Shown here piece after piece: positions 28,393 through 37,703 of a DNA stretch of 64,000 nt (within the stretch, counting starts at the first letter, position 1; each line of letters begins with the position of its first letter). The stretch is from Dehalococcoidia bacterium UBA5748 (GTDB taxonomy: Bacteria > Chloroflexota > Dehalococcoidia > Dehalococcoidales > UBA5627). The stretch spans positions 1 through 64,000 of the forward strand of contig DIFM01000041.1 of the NCBI GenBank assembly GCA_002419135.1, read 5' to 3'. The notes beneath the pieces were generated by a model. The model worked only from the letters and a program-made list of their open reading frames with translations. It was not told where the DNA came from and did not search any database. The position numbers were made by a program, and so were the translations under genes.

Positions 28393-30174
28393 TCAAAACA
28401 ATCCTTTTATTTTCCCCGTTTCCACATCTAAGTCTATTCTGCGGAATGCGGGGTCGGAGCATGTGCCGGGCATCAGCTTGATATCACCGGCAACCGGTAC
28501 AATAAAGCCTGCTCCGTTGTAGGTTAACACATCCCTGATAGGCAAGGTCCAGTCTTTCGGACGCCCCTTGATATTGGGGTCATGCGTCAGACTTAAGTGT
28601 GTTTTTACCATGCAGGTTGCCATATTATTGATATCAGGGTCTTTTTCAAGCCTTTCTATTTTGGCATTGGCTTCGGGAGAATAACTGACCCCATCGGCTC
28701 CGTATACTTCTTTAGCTATAGTTTCTATCCTCTGTTTTATGGGAGTATTGTTTTCATAAAGCAGGTTGAAATCCACTTTTTCCTCACAGGCTTCTATAAC
28801 TGCATCAGCCAGTTCCAGTGCCCCCGCTCCGCCCTTTAGCCAGTGCTGCGAAAGGGCAACTCTGGCTCCTGCCTGTTCCGCCATTCTTCTAATAGTATTT
28901 ATTTCATCTTTGGTGTCGGTATAAAAATTATTGATGCATACCACCGGATTGATGCCGGCTTTTTTTACCGTCGCGATATGCGCAATCAGGTTTTCACATC
29001 CTTTTTCAACCAACCCGACATTTTCCGTTGTATAAGCCTTATCCAGCGGTTTTCCCGGGGCGACTTTTGGTCCGCCTCCATGCATCTTGAGCGCCCTAAC
29101 GGTGGCAACAATAACGGCACAATTGGGAATAAGACCGCTTAAGCGGCACTTGATATTCCAGAACTTTTCAAAGCCGATATCGGCGCCGAATCCGCTCTCC
29201 GTAACGTGGTAGTCGGAAAGCTTCAGTGCCACCTGGTCGGCAACAATCGATGACTGCCCAACTGCGATATTGGCAAAAGGACCGGCATGAACCATCACAG
29301 GTTGCCCTTCGAGCGTCTGTAACAGGTTGGGATTAGCCGCTCTTACCATCCAGGCGGTCATAGCGCCATCGACCTCAAGGTCTTTCGTAGTTACGGGGTT
29401 ACCCTGTTTGTCATAGGCAACCACGATTTTAGACATGCGTTCCCGCAGGTCCTTCAAGCTGTTAAAAACGGCAAGTATTGCCATAACCTCTGAACTGACC
29501 GAGATGGCAAAACCGGAACGCATCATAAAGCCGTCCATCTTATCGCCGATACCGATTACGATATCTCGCAGCGATTGTGCGCAAAAATCCATTGCCCATT
29601 TCATCTGCACGTTGCGCGGGTCGATATTCAAGCGTTTTAAATTTTTCCGTGCAAGTATCTCATCATCATAATTGAATTCGTGCTGCAGACGAGAGGTCAG
29701 AGCCACCATCGCCAGGTTATGGGCATTGGTTACGTTGTCGATATCACCGGTTAATCCCAGCGAAAACGGAGTTAGAGGAATACACTGGGAAAGCCCGCCG
29801 CCGGCAGCGCTGCCTTTAATATTAAAGGTGGGTCCGCCCGAGGGCTGTCGGATAGCTCCGGAAACATTTTTGTTTCTCTTGGCCAATCCTTGCACCAGAC
29901 CCATAGTAGTGGTACTCTTGCCCTCTCCGAGGGGGGTGGGAGTTATGGCGGTAACATCGATATATTTTCCGTTCGGTTTATTCTTAAGACGGTCAAGAAT
30001 GAGGGGAAAATCCACTTTACCTATGAAATGGCCGTAAGGTAGAAGCTCCTCTTTTTTTATGCCCCATTCATTTGCCAGTGCCGAAATCGGCTTCATATAC
30101 TTTTCTGCTTCTTCCGCTATCTCCCAATCCTTCAGTTTGGTGGGGTCGAGTGATGTAATATCGAATATTGCCAT
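28393..30174 (-). CDS. fhs: Formate-tetrahydrofolate ligase
   Basis: Makes 10-formyl-THF from formate, ATP and THF. It has 593 residues from ATG 30174, with a P-loop-like [35 protein letters not shown], and the C-terminal [23 protein letters not shown] lies 14 bases upstream, further than usual; upstream in-frame codons to 30291 show no conservation. It is the first gene of the seven-gene C1/acs operon, and its own promoter is about 200 bases upstream. Confidence 0.96.
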   Translation of the reverse strand: MAIFDITSLDPTKLKDWEIAEEAEKYMKPISALANEWGIKKEELLPYGHFIGKVDFPLILDRLKNKPNGKYIDVTAITPTPLGEGKSTTTMGLVQGLAKRNKNVSGAIRQPSGGPTFNIKGSAAGGGLSQCIPLTPFSLGLTGDIDNVTNAHNLAMVALTSRLQHEFNYDDEILARKNLKRLNIDPRNVQMKWAMDFCAQSLRDIVIGIGDKMDGFMMRSGFAISVSSEVMAILAVFNSLKDLRERMSKIVVAYDKQGNPVTTKDLEVDGAMTAWMVRAANPNLLQTLEGQPVMVHAGPFANIAVGQSSIVADQVALKLSDYHVTESGFGADIGFEKFWNIKCRLSGLIPNCAVIVATVRALKMHGGGPKVAPGKPLDKAYTTENVGLVEKGCENLIAHIATVKKAGINPVVCINNFYTDTKDEINTIRRMAEQAGARVALSQHWLKGGAGALELADAVIEACEEKVDFNLLYENNTPIKQRIETIAKEVYGADGVSYSPEANAKIERLEKDPDINNMATCMVKTHLSLTHDPNIKGRPKDWTLPIRDVLTYNGAGFIVPVAGDIKLMPGTCSDPAFRRIDLDVETGKIKGLF

Positions 30175-30370
30175 TTTATTATCTTTCACTCCTCTCACAA
30201 AAGGTTGCCGATAATTAAGATAATACCAACTAATTATACATTTGTTTGACGGTATAAAGGAATATCTGTTTATATTGTTTGCCGGAAACAATAAATTCTA
30301 AAATTATATTGACACAATTTTGCATTCCGGTATATTTCTGAATATTTAATATGCAACAAGGTGAAATGAT

Positions 30371-30399
30371 AGTATAAGTTAAAGCTAATATATGGTCAA
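30371..30399 (-). promoter_or_regulatory. Promoter of the fhs-acs operon
   Basis: On the minus strand TTGACC (30394-30399) and TATACT (30371-30376) are spaced by 17 bases and point to fhs. The same two hexamers with the same spacing occur before the ComX-like peptide gene at 49480-49508, suggesting a common sigma factor. Confidence 0.65.
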
Positions 30400-30455
30400 A
30401 TAATTTTATCGGGCAACACATAATAAAATTGCCGCTTTATTTTATCGCTTTGTGT

Positions 30456-30484
30456 TTGAACAATATATAGCCCTGAGTTATAAT
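30456..30484 (+). promoter_or_regulatory. Promoter of aspS-tig-clpP
   Basis: TTGAAC (30456-30461) and TATAAT (30479-30484) with a 17-base spacer lie 43 bases before the aspS start. A second, more distal plus-strand candidate is TTGACA (30309-30314) and TATATT (30331-30336) with 16 bases between. Confidence 0.7.
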
Positions 30485-30527
30485 TAGCTTTACGTAAATT
30501 ACATATTTTAGGTCAGGGGGAAGAAGT

Positions 30528-32333
30528 TTGCTTAAGAGTCACAGTTGTGGGGAACTTAACCGGAATAATAATAAACAGATTGTAACCCTTGGTGGCTGGG
30601 TGGACCGTCGCCGTGACCATGGTGGTTTGATTTTTATAGACTTAAGGGACAGGGAAGGAGTGGTGCAGGTAGTTTTCAATCCTGAAAGCTCGAAAGAGTG
30701 CCATGATGTTGCCAGCCAGTTACGAAACGAATATGTAGTACAGGTGGTTGGGCAGGTTTATTTGCGTCCGCCGGGCACGGAAAATATCAAATTACCGACC
30801 GGGGAAATTGAGATATTGGCCGACAGCGTCAAGATATTGAATACTTCTAAAACTCCTCCTTTTTATATTAACGAAGATATCGAAATAGATGAAAGCCTGC
30901 GTTTGAAATATCGGTATCTGGATATCAGGCGCGAAAGAATGAAAAACAATGTTATTCTGCGTCATCGGGTGACCAAGATGATGCGTGATTTTATGGATAA
31001 CAGGGGGTTTTTGGAAGTAGAAACTCCTATCCTTATAAAAAGGACTCCTGAGGGAGCTCGCGATTACCTGGTACCGAGTCGCGTTTATCCCGGTAAGTTT
31101 TATGCCCTGCCGCAATCACCTCAGCAGTTGAAACAGCTTTTAATGGTGGCAGGTATAGAGAAGTACTACCAGGTTGCCAAGTGTTTCCGCGATGAAGATA
31201 CGCGGGCGGATAGGCAGCCGGAGTTCACGCAGCTCGATATAGAAATGAGTTTTGCGGAAGAAGAGGATGTTATGCAGTTAATCGAAGACCTCTTCGTCAA
31301 AATAATGGAAGAATTAAAACCGCAAAAGCGTATTATAAAGCCGTTCCCGCGTTTGAATTATGCCGATGCAATGGAACGTTTTGGTTCCGATAAACCGGAT
31401 ATACGTTTCGGAATGGAAATAAAAGACCTTTCGGATATTGTTGCCGATTGCGAATTTGCCGTTTTCAGTTCGGCAGTTGCCGCCGGAGGCAAAGTAAAAG
31501 GTATTAGTGCTCCCGGTTGTGCCGGTTATTCTCGTGCGCAGATAAATGAGCTGAACGAGATGGCTCAAGGCTTCGGTGCTAAAGGGCTGGCAACCATTAT
31601 ATTGGATTCTTCGGTATCAAGTATCGAGCAGTTAACTCCGGAGACAATTAAATCTCAGATATCCAAGTTTCTTACGCTGGAACAGATAAAAAATATGGCA
31701 AAACGTCTTGGGGCAGCTCCCGGCGATATGTTAATGATTGCCGCAGGTGATGACGCTACCGTCAGCAATGTTCTTGGCAGGATGCGCTTGGAAATGGGAA
31801 ACCGTTTGAAATTAGCAGACCCTGATTTATTTGCCTATTGTTTTGTTGTCAATTTCCCATTATTTACATGGGATGATAAAACGAATCGCTGGGAAGCAAT
31901 GCATCATCCTTTTACATCCCCGAAGGAAAAAGATATCCCCATTCTGGAATCGAATCCGAAAGATGTTTTCAGCCAGAGCTATGATATAATATTAAATGGC
32001 TACGAAGTTGGTGGTGGTAGCATAAGGATTCATAATGCCGAATTGCAGAGAAGAGTTTTTAAGGTCATGGGTCACACGGATGAATCCATCGACCAGCTGT
32101 TCGGGCATTTACTGGAGGCTTTCAGCTACGGAGCGCCGCCGCACGGGGGAATAGCCATAGGGGTGGACCGTATGTTGATGCTGATTGCCGGTGAAAACAG
32201 CATCAGGGAAGTAATCCCTTTCCCCAAGAATCAAAATGCTTATGATTTATGTTTTAATGCGCCCGATGTTGTAAGCCGGGAGGATATAGACGTATTACAT
32301 ATAAAACTATTGGATGAACAGGCAGAAGAATAA
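30528..32333 (+). CDS. aspS: Aspartyl-tRNA synthetase
   Basis: Class IIb synthetase, 601 residues, the long bacterial type. It has an N-terminal OB anticodon-binding domain (GGWVDRRRDHGGLIFIDLRD), motif 2 FRDEDTRADRQPEFTQLD, a GAD insertion domain around 300-420 and motif 3 GIAIGVDRMLML. It starts with TTG, seven bases behind AGGGGG. Whether it also charges tRNA-Asn (with GatCAB) cannot be told from the sequence here. It is the first gene of aspS-tig-clpP. Confidence 0.97.
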   Translation: MLKSHSCGELNRNNNKQIVTLGGWVDRRRDHGGLIFIDLRDREGVVQVVFNPESSKECHDVASQLRNEYVVQVVGQVYLRPPGTENIKLPTGEIEILADSVKILNTSKTPPFYINEDIEIDESLRLKYRYLDIRRERMKNNVILRHRVTKMMRDFMDNRGFLEVETPILIKRTPEGARDYLVPSRVYPGKFYALPQSPQQLKQLLMVAGIEKYYQVAKCFRDEDTRADRQPEFTQLDIEMSFAEEEDVMQLIEDLFVKIMEELKPQKRIIKPFPRLNYADAMERFGSDKPDIRFGMEIKDLSDIVADCEFAVFSSAVAAGGKVKGISAPGCAGYSRAQINELNEMAQGFGAKGLATIILDSSVSSIEQLTPETIKSQISKFLTLEQIKNMAKRLGAAPGDMLMIAAGDDATVSNVLGRMRLEMGNRLKLADPDLFAYCFVVNFPLFTWDDKTNRWEAMHHPFTSPKEKDIPILESNPKDVFSQSYDIILNGYEVGGGSIRIHNAELQRRVFKVMGHTDESIDQLFGHLLEAFSYGAPPHGGIAIGVDRMLMLIAGENSIREVIPFPKNQNAYDLCFNAPDVVSREDIDVLHIKLLDEQAEE

Positions 32334-32352
32334 ATAATATAAAGGGGTAACG

Positions 32353-33654
32353 ATGAAGTCAACACTGGATAAAACAGAAAACCATATGAGCTATCTGACC
32401 GTTGTGAACGAAATTTCCGAGATGGAAGGATACATGGAAAAAGCGTATCAACGGTTGGTTAAAAGAACAGAAGTGCCTGGTTTTCGCAAAGGTAACGCAC
32501 CCAGAGATATTCTGGAAAAGCATGTCGGCAGGGAAAAACTGCTTGAGGATGCTATCAGGGAAGCTGTTCCTTTTATATGCGATGACGTAATTAAAGAACA
32601 CAATTTGGAACCGGTAATGCAGCCGATGGTTAAAATTGTGGAGAATGAACCGTTGAAGTTCGAAATGATTGTCGCATTGAAACCGACAGTCGAACTGGGT
32701 GATTATAAAAGTATGGTCGTAGAGCCGGAGCCGCTCGAAGTCAGCGATGAAGAACTTAATGAGGTTTTAGATAATCTGCGCAAGCAGTATGGCGGTAGTT
32801 CCGAGTCATCGGATAGCCCGATTAAATACGGGGATAATGTAACGGCGGATATAATAGGAGAGATTTATGAGACTCCGATTATTCGTAATGAGGGCATCAC
32901 CTTTGAGTTGAATTCGGAATTTGCCAAGGAAATACCGGGTTTAGCCGATAAGTTAGTGGGAATGAAAAAAGGGGAAGAATCTAAATTTAAATTGACTCTT
33001 CCAGATGATTATGAGAATAAAGTGGTCGCTGGAAAAGAGATTGAATTTACCGCAACTATCAAGGATGTGCGTGGAATGACTTTACCGGAACTCGACGATG
33101 AGTTTGCCAAGAAGGTTTCACCCGGCATAGAGTCTCTTGAAGCTTTAAAGGACAGAATTCGCACTAACTTAAAAAGCGAAAAAGAACGCAATGCTGTTGC
33201 CAATTACGAGGAAAAAGTTATTGAGAAATTGATAGAAATCAGCAAGTTGGAATATCCTCCGGTCATGATTGATATGGAATTACAGGATCTTATACAGGAA
33301 TACAAGCGGCAGCTACAGGCATCTTGCCGTGATGAGAAGGAATTCGAAGAGAGAATGAAGCGGGTGCCCGAAGCGAAGTTAAGAGAAAACGGCAAGCCTA
33401 TGGCTAAAAAGAGAGTTTTGTGGACACTGGTGGTAAGTGAGGTTGCCAAACAGGAGGGGGTAACCGTTTCTGATCAGGAAGTAGATGATGAAATAGAGAA
33501 TATGTTAAAAGATGCCGGGCAAGGAAAAGAAGAAATGCGAAAATATTTACAGGAAAGCAACGGGCGAAGGGAAGTTGGAAGCTTTTTACAGGCCAAGAAA
33601 ACCATTAAACAGCTGGTGGAGATGGTGAAAGCTAACACCCCGTCCGAAAATTAA
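32353..33654 (+). CDS. tig: Trigger factor
   Basis: Ribosome-associated chaperone and peptidyl-prolyl isomerase, 433 residues. The ribosome-binding signature is PGFRKGNAP near residue 45. A FKBP-like domain follows (about 150-240, GDNVTADIIGEI, EIPGLADKLVGMKKGEE), then a long helical C-terminal domain. GGGGTAACG precedes the ATG. It is co-transcribed with clpP, a common pairing. Confidence 0.96.
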   Translation: MKSTLDKTENHMSYLTVVNEISEMEGYMEKAYQRLVKRTEVPGFRKGNAPRDILEKHVGREKLLEDAIREAVPFICDDVIKEHNLEPVMQPMVKIVENEPLKFEMIVALKPTVELGDYKSMVVEPEPLEVSDEELNEVLDNLRKQYGGSSESSDSPIKYGDNVTADIIGEIYETPIIRNEGITFELNSEFAKEIPGLADKLVGMKKGEESKFKLTLPDDYENKVVAGKEIEFTATIKDVRGMTLPELDDEFAKKVSPGIESLEALKDRIRTNLKSEKERNAVANYEEKVIEKLIEISKLEYPPVMIDMELQDLIQEYKRQLQASCRDEKEFEERMKRVPEAKLRENGKPMAKKRVLWTLVVSEVAKQEGVTVSDQEVDDEIENMLKDAGQGKEEMRKYLQESNGRREVGSFLQAKKTIKQLVEMVKANTPSEN

Positions 33655-33673
33655 TATAAAAAAGGAGTAAAAA

Positions 33674-34285
33674 ATGTACGAAAATCCGAGCAATGTAATA
33701 CCCATGGTGATTGAAAGCGGTGCAAGAGGGGAGAGGGCTTACGATATATATTCATTACTCTTGAAAGAGCGTATCATCATACTGGGTACTCAGATAAACG
33801 ACCAGGTTTCCAATGTTATTGTTGCCCAGCTTCTCTTCTTGGAGAGGGAAGACCCCGATAAGGATATACAGCTTTTCATAAACTCGCCGGGCGGCGTGAT
33901 TGCTTCCGGCCTTGCTATTTACGATACAATGAATTTAATAAAACCGGACGTATCGACAATATGTGTCGGTATGGCAGCCAGTATGGCTACGGTATTACTG
34001 AGCGCCGGTGCCAAAGGCAAGAGATTTGCCCTGCCTAATTCTACAATACATATGCACCAGGCTCTCGGCGGAGCTCAGGGACAGGCTTCCGATATCGAAA
34101 TTGCCGCCCGTGAAATTATGAGATTACAGGATTTAATAAGAGGTATTCTGGTAACAAATACCGGACAACCCGTGGAGAAAATTATCCACGATACCGACCG
34201 TGACTTCTATTTGAATCCTCAACAGGCTGTCGAATACGGTTTAATCGATGAGATATTAACAAAACCGGAAGAAGACAAGAAATAA
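33674..34285 (+). CDS. clpP: ATP-dependent Clp protease proteolytic subunit
   Basis: Serine protease of the Clp complex, 203 residues. The catalytic Ser103 is in [10 protein letters not shown], His128 in HMHQALGG, and the Asp is in HDTDRD. GGAGTAAAA precedes the ATG. It lies 19 bases behind tig. clpX, the usual third gene, is missing here; a terminator follows instead. Confidence 0.97.
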   Translation: MYENPSNVIPMVIESGARGERAYDIYSLLLKERIIILGTQINDQVSNVIVAQLLFLEREDPDKDIQLFINSPGGVIASGLAIYDTMNLIKPDVSTICVGMAASMATVLLSAGAKGKRFALPNSTIHMHQALGGAQGQASDIEIAAREIMRLQDLIRGILVTNTGQPVEKIIHDTDRDFYLNPQQAVEYGLIDEILTKPEEDKK

Positions 34286-34318
34286 GCGGAACTTCAATCA
34301 TTTTGTAAACCACAAGAG

Positions 34319-34354
34319 CCGGCGGGGTAGTGATATCCTGCCGGTTTTGTTTTG
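34319..34354 (+). terminator. Intrinsic terminator after clpP
   Basis: CCGGCGGGG (34319-34327) pairs with the segment ending GCCGG (34340-34344), allowing G-T pairs, followed by TTTTGTTTTG. It ends the aspS-tig-clpP unit. Confidence 0.75.
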
Positions 34355-34452
34355 TTAATGAGATTACATAAAGTCATCTCATTATTCATGGTTTTTGTGA
34401 ATATTGAATTGCGCCAAGATTCTTCGCCGACTTCAGCATTATATTGATCAAG

Positions 34453-34479
34453 CCGTTCGTGGTGCGCTTGTCGAATCAT
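34453..34479 (-). repeat. Dispersed short repeat remnant
   Basis: This stretch, containing CGTTCGTGGTGCGCTTGTCG, resembles a short dispersed repeat family (forms with GTTCGTGGTGAGCTTGTCGA) that I recall from many Chloroflexi and some Deltaproteobacteria genomes. Read on the minus strand it gives the peptide IRQAHHERLD that often appears in spurious annotations. Only one copy is visible in this window. Confidence 0.45.
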
Positions 34480-34587
34480 AACGGCGGTGAATAGCCCGTA
34501 CCTAGGGAGTTAAAGATTAAAAGTTTGCAGGCCAAAATCATACTGCGGATAGCCTGTAATGATTAAGAAATTATTTGAATGACGCTT

Positions 34588-35406
34588 TTAGTTCTTATCT
34601 TTTAACAACTTCTCTATTTCATCTGTGAGATTATAGCCGTTGATTTTGTTTCCATGCGAGTCAAAAACTTTGCCGTCGGAAATGACTACTTTCTCCGAAC
34701 TGAAAGCGGACATGGTTGTTAGAATAAGCGGAAGCTCTCTTTTTATTCCGTGTTGGCGGATAGCCTTGAAAAGTTCGTTATCTTCTCCCTGAGTTGTTTT
34801 AATTTCATCAGCTGTCATTCCTTCAACTGCTTGCCAGTGAGCATCGAAATACCTGCCGTTAATCGGAAATCTGCAGTAGCTGACAACCGGTCCTTTATCC
34901 AGTTCTGGGGTCACCATATGCATCATTACCCCGGTTTCTTTAGCTTTAGTATCAATCAACTGCCAGATAACCTCGCGCCAGGTACCCTTCGGGCCGCCGG
35001 GTGCCGCCGGGTGCAGGTTGAGCATATTGTATTTTTTACACATTTCCTTGCCGACAATGAGCATATAACCAGCAAGTACGCACAGGTCACAATTATAATC
35101 CTTTAGTAATTCCATAACATGGCGGTCGTATTGCAGTCGCCACTCCGGTAGCGGTTCATCTACGGCGTTGTCAGGCCTATCGCCTTTGAATTTCTGATAA
35201 GAAAAGCATACTATCGGAACGCCGCTGTTTTTTACGAGTTCGATAAAGCGGTCGGTTTCCGGAGATTCACCGGGTTCACGGCTGCAAAAGACGTAAGAAA
35301 TGCGGGCGTTTTTTATTTGTCCGCTGGCTATACCATCCAAAGCAGTTTTAAATAGTTCCCTTGAACCTTTTCCTCTTCCGGTGGAAAACCAGCCGAATTG
35401 ATACAT
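34588..35406 (-). CDS. Formyltransferase, PurN-like
   Basis: 272 residues with a formyl-transferase N-terminal fold. The 10-formyl-THF/catalytic motif appears as NMLNLHPAAPGGPKGTW and the second part as GVMMHMVTPELDKGPVV, equivalent to the Asn-His-Asp triad region of PurN. The substrate side is longer than classical PurN (about 190-210 residues), with a C-terminal extension after 200, so the acceptor may not be glycinamide ribotide. It is the last gene of the dprA-topA-xerD-pepP-efp-PHP unit, one base behind the PHP gene. Confidence 0.75.
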   Translation of the reverse strand: MYQFGWFSTGRGKGSRELFKTALDGIASGQIKNARISYVFCSREPGESPETDRFIELVKNSGVPIVCFSYQKFKGDRPDNAVDEPLPEWRLQYDRHVMELLKDYNCDLCVLAGYMLIVGKEMCKKYNMLNLHPAAPGGPKGTWREVIWQLIDTKAKETGVMMHMVTPELDKGPVVSYCRFPINGRYFDAHWQAVEGMTADEIKTTQGEDNELFKAIRQHGIKRELPLILTTMSAFSSEKVVISDGKVFDSHGNKINGYNLTDEIEKLLKDKN

Positions 35407-35407
35407 T

Positions 35408-36055
35408 TTATCTAAACCGTTTCATCAATTTATTTTTTACACTGAGAAGGTGAACAAACGGGCTGGAGGAGTGAGCGTTGATTTTCCCTTCATCCAGTGC
35501 GCTTAAAAATTCTTCTTTAACATTGAAATCGGGCATCTCTATAAAACTGGTTCCTATTTCGGATATTGAATGTGCATCGCTGCCTGCGCTTTGCCTCAAA
35601 TTATTTCTTATGGCGAATTTAAGCGCCTGCGTACGGTCCTGGAAGGCAAGCATTCTCCCGTTATGAACTTCGATTATATCAATATCTCGCTTAATAGCCT
35701 CAAGGTTTATTCCCTGAAATGCCGATGAACGGTACTTATCGAAAGGATGCGGAATACATACCAGTCCGTCCTGTGCCCTTATTCTTTTAATCGTCTCTTG
35801 CGGTGTTATTCCGCTGGGTATGGTTTCTTTTAAAAACATTCCCATTATCTCTCCGTGAGGAGTAAGTATCTCTTCGGCTACGATTATTTTAAAAGGAGCT
35901 ATTGCCTGTAATTTAAGTGCTCCTGCTGTTGTGCCGTGGTCACACACTGCCAGACAGTTAATCCCTATTTTTAAACAACGTTTAATGATGTCATCCAGTG
36001 AGTTGTTGGAGTCGGGAGAATAGCAGGTATGAACGTGCAGGTCGGCTTTCAGCAT
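35408..36055 (-). CDS. PHP-domain metal-dependent phosphoesterase
   Basis: 215 residues. The N-terminal metal motif DLHVHTCYSPD, the CDHGT motif, the catalytic E in VAEEILTPHGE, the HPFDK motif and the C-terminal SAGSDAHS form a complete PHP metal centre. Members act on phosphoesters such as histidinol phosphate or nucleotides, or on RNA ends; the substrate is not identifiable. The start directly abuts the efp stop. Confidence 0.85.
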   Translation of the reverse strand: MLKADLHVHTCYSPDSNNSLDDIIKRCLKIGINCLAVCDHGTTAGALKLQAIAPFKIIVAEEILTPHGEIMGMFLKETIPSGITPQETIKRIRAQDGLVCIPHPFDKYRSSAFQGINLEAIKRDIDIIEVHNGRMLAFQDRTQALKFAIRNNLRQSAGSDAHSISEIGTSFIEMPDFNVKEEFLSALDEGKINAHSSSPFVHLLSVKNKLMKRFR

Positions 36056-36616
36056 CTATCCGTTTTTCCTTTCCAGATAGGCCCCCGACCTGGTATCTAC
36101 TTTAACAATATCTCCGATGTTGATAAATAAAGGTACCTGAACGCTAACTCCCGTTTCAAGCTTCGCCGGTTTTGTGCCTGCTGTTGCGGTATCACCTTTA
36201 AATCCGGGTTCCGTCTCGACGACTTCCAGCTCGACGGCGACGGGTATTTCGACAGAAAGTATCTTTTCTTTATAGCTGGAAACTTGCACATACATTCCCT
36301 CTTTAAGATAAGCAATCGAATCTCCCAGCTGTGATTCGTCCACAGTAATCTGCTCGAAGTTCTCGGTATCCATAAAGTGGTATAATTTTTCGTCGTTATA
36401 AAGATACTGCATATCACGTGTATCCAGGTGGGCTCTTACAAATTTATCATCCGATTGGAAGCTTTGTTCAATGGTATGTCCGGCTACGATATCACGAAGT
36501 TTTACATGCGCCAGGGCGGTCCTTTTCATTTTTATATGCTTGTAATCTATAACCTGATACAACTTATCATTTAATACAATAACTACACCTTTTCTTAATT
36601 CCGAACCGCTTAACAT
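36056..36616 (-). CDS. efp: Elongation factor P
   Basis: Relieves ribosome stalling at proline runs, 186 residues. The KOW-like N-terminal domain, two OB domains and the C-terminal signature GDIVKVDTRSGAYLER are present. The modification loop reads HIKMKRTALAHVKLRD, so the tip is Met-Lys-Arg-Thr and offers a lysine near the usual position. It is in one unit with pepP, as in many bacteria. Confidence 0.97.
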   Translation of the reverse strand: MLSGSELRKGVVIVLNDKLYQVIDYKHIKMKRTALAHVKLRDIVAGHTIEQSFQSDDKFVRAHLDTRDMQYLYNDEKLYHFMDTENFEQITVDESQLGDSIAYLKEGMYVQVSSYKEKILSVEIPVAVELEVVETEPGFKGDTATAGTKPAKLETGVSVQVPLFINIGDIVKVDTRSGAYLERKNG

Positions 36617-36632
36617 ATAATCTCCTGATTAA

Positions 36633-37703
36633 CTATTTTGTCGACTTTGAAATTACGCTTATTTTACCATTTTTTACCATAACTGTATCCTCTATTCTGA
36701 CTCCTCCCCACCCGGCTAAATAAATGCCCGGTTCTATGGTAAAAGCCATGTTCTCAGTCAGAATATCACCGGAAATGCGATGAAGATTGGGTTTTTCATG
36801 TGCTGCCAGACCGATTCCATGTCCAAGGCTATGCCCAAATGCTTCGCCGTATCCCGCTTCTTCGATGATGCTCCTGGCAAATTTATCGGCTTCTGCCCCG
36901 GTTGTTCCGTCGACAATCTTAGTAATGGCATTCAACTGGGCTTCCAGCACAATCCGGTATATATTGTTAAAAGTGTTGTCTGGCTTTCCGATACACAGCG
37001 TTCTGGTTACATCACTACAATAACCCTCTACTTTGGCACCGAAATCGATAACTATCGGTTCACCTTCTTGTATTACCCGCCCGGAAGGTTGAGCATGCGG
37101 TAATGCCGCATTGGGACCGGAGCCCACAATTATCTCAAAAGGAATGGATTGGCTACCGGCTTCGCGCAGAGATTTTTCCAGTTCCCATGCAACATCGAGT
37201 TCTGTCATTCCGGCATGGATAATTTCCTCAATATGTTTGAACGATTTATCGCTGATTTCTGCGGCATGTTCGATACAAGCCATTTCTTCGGTGTCTTTTA
37301 CCATCCTGATTGTTTCAACGGCGTCAGTTAAAGGTGTCAATTCTAATTTTATCCCGGCTTTGTCAATTGCAGATAAAAAGTTTTGATATCTCTCAAAAGT
37401 AATATCACCGGATTCGAATCCGAGTTTTTTGATCTTAAGTCCATCAATTATTTCCGGAAACCATTTATCGGTACTGCCTGAAATCCGGAATAGGGTATAA
37501 GCCGGTGCCTGCCCTTTAACCTGCTCGACATAACGAAAATCAGTAGCCAGTACCAGGCTGTTATACGTTATAAAAAGATAGCCGGCTGAGCCGCTGAAGC
37601 CGGAAAGGTAATACCTGTTTTCAGGTCGGGATATTAAAATTGCATCTATATTCTTTTCCTTGAGTATCTGTCTAAGCTCGGTTATCCTCTTGTCTATTTT
37701 CAT
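36633..37703 (-). CDS. pepP: Xaa-Pro aminopeptidase
   Basis: M24 metallopeptidase, 356 residues from ATG 37703 (AAAGGA six bases upstream). The two-metal site is seen as IVIDFGAKVEGYCSDVTRT (two Asp), the His in FGHSLGHGIGL, and Glu in FTIEPGIY and RIEDTV. The creatinase-like N-terminal domain covers about 1-130. A longer reading to 37775 adds only sequence inside xerD. The start overlaps the xerD 3' end by 32 bases, implying coupling. Confidence 0.93.
   Translation of the reverse strand: MKIDKRITELRQILKEKNIDAILISRPENRYYLSGFSGSAGYLFITYNSLVLATDFRYVEQVKGQAPAYTLFRISGSTDKWFPEIIDGLKIKKLGFESGDITFERYQNFLSAIDKAGIKLELTPLTDAVETIRMVKDTEEMACIEHAAEISDKSFKHIEEIIHAGMTELDVAWELEKSLREAGSQSIPFEIIVGSGPNAALPHAQPSGRVIQEGEPIVIDFGAKVEGYCSDVTRTLCIGKPDNTFNNIYRIVLEAQLNAITKIVDGTTGAEADKFARSIIEEAGYGEAFGHSLGHGIGLAAHEKPNLHRISGDILTENMAFTIEPGIYLAGWGGVRIEDTVMVKNGKISVISKSTK

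Larger units (their letters stand above)
30175..30527. other. fhs-aspS divergent intergenic region
   Basis: A 353-base AT-rich gap between the divergent operons. It contains the fhs promoter, one or two plus-strand promoters for aspS, and the AGGGGG ribosome site of aspS at 30515-30520. No gene, riboswitch or long inverted repeat is evident. Confidence 0.75.
34286..34587. other. Gene-free region between clpP and the formyltransferase
   Basis: 302 bases between convergent operons, holding the clpP terminator and the short repeat remnant. The last 100 bases show nothing recognisable. A 61-codon minus-strand reading (34294-34479) spans the terminator and the repeat and is not considered real. 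Confidence 0.7.

Noticed and set aside
34294..34479. 61-codon minus-strand reading as a gene
   Set aside because: It crosses the clpP terminator and a short dispersed repeat, has no ribosome site and resembles known spurious repeat peptides.
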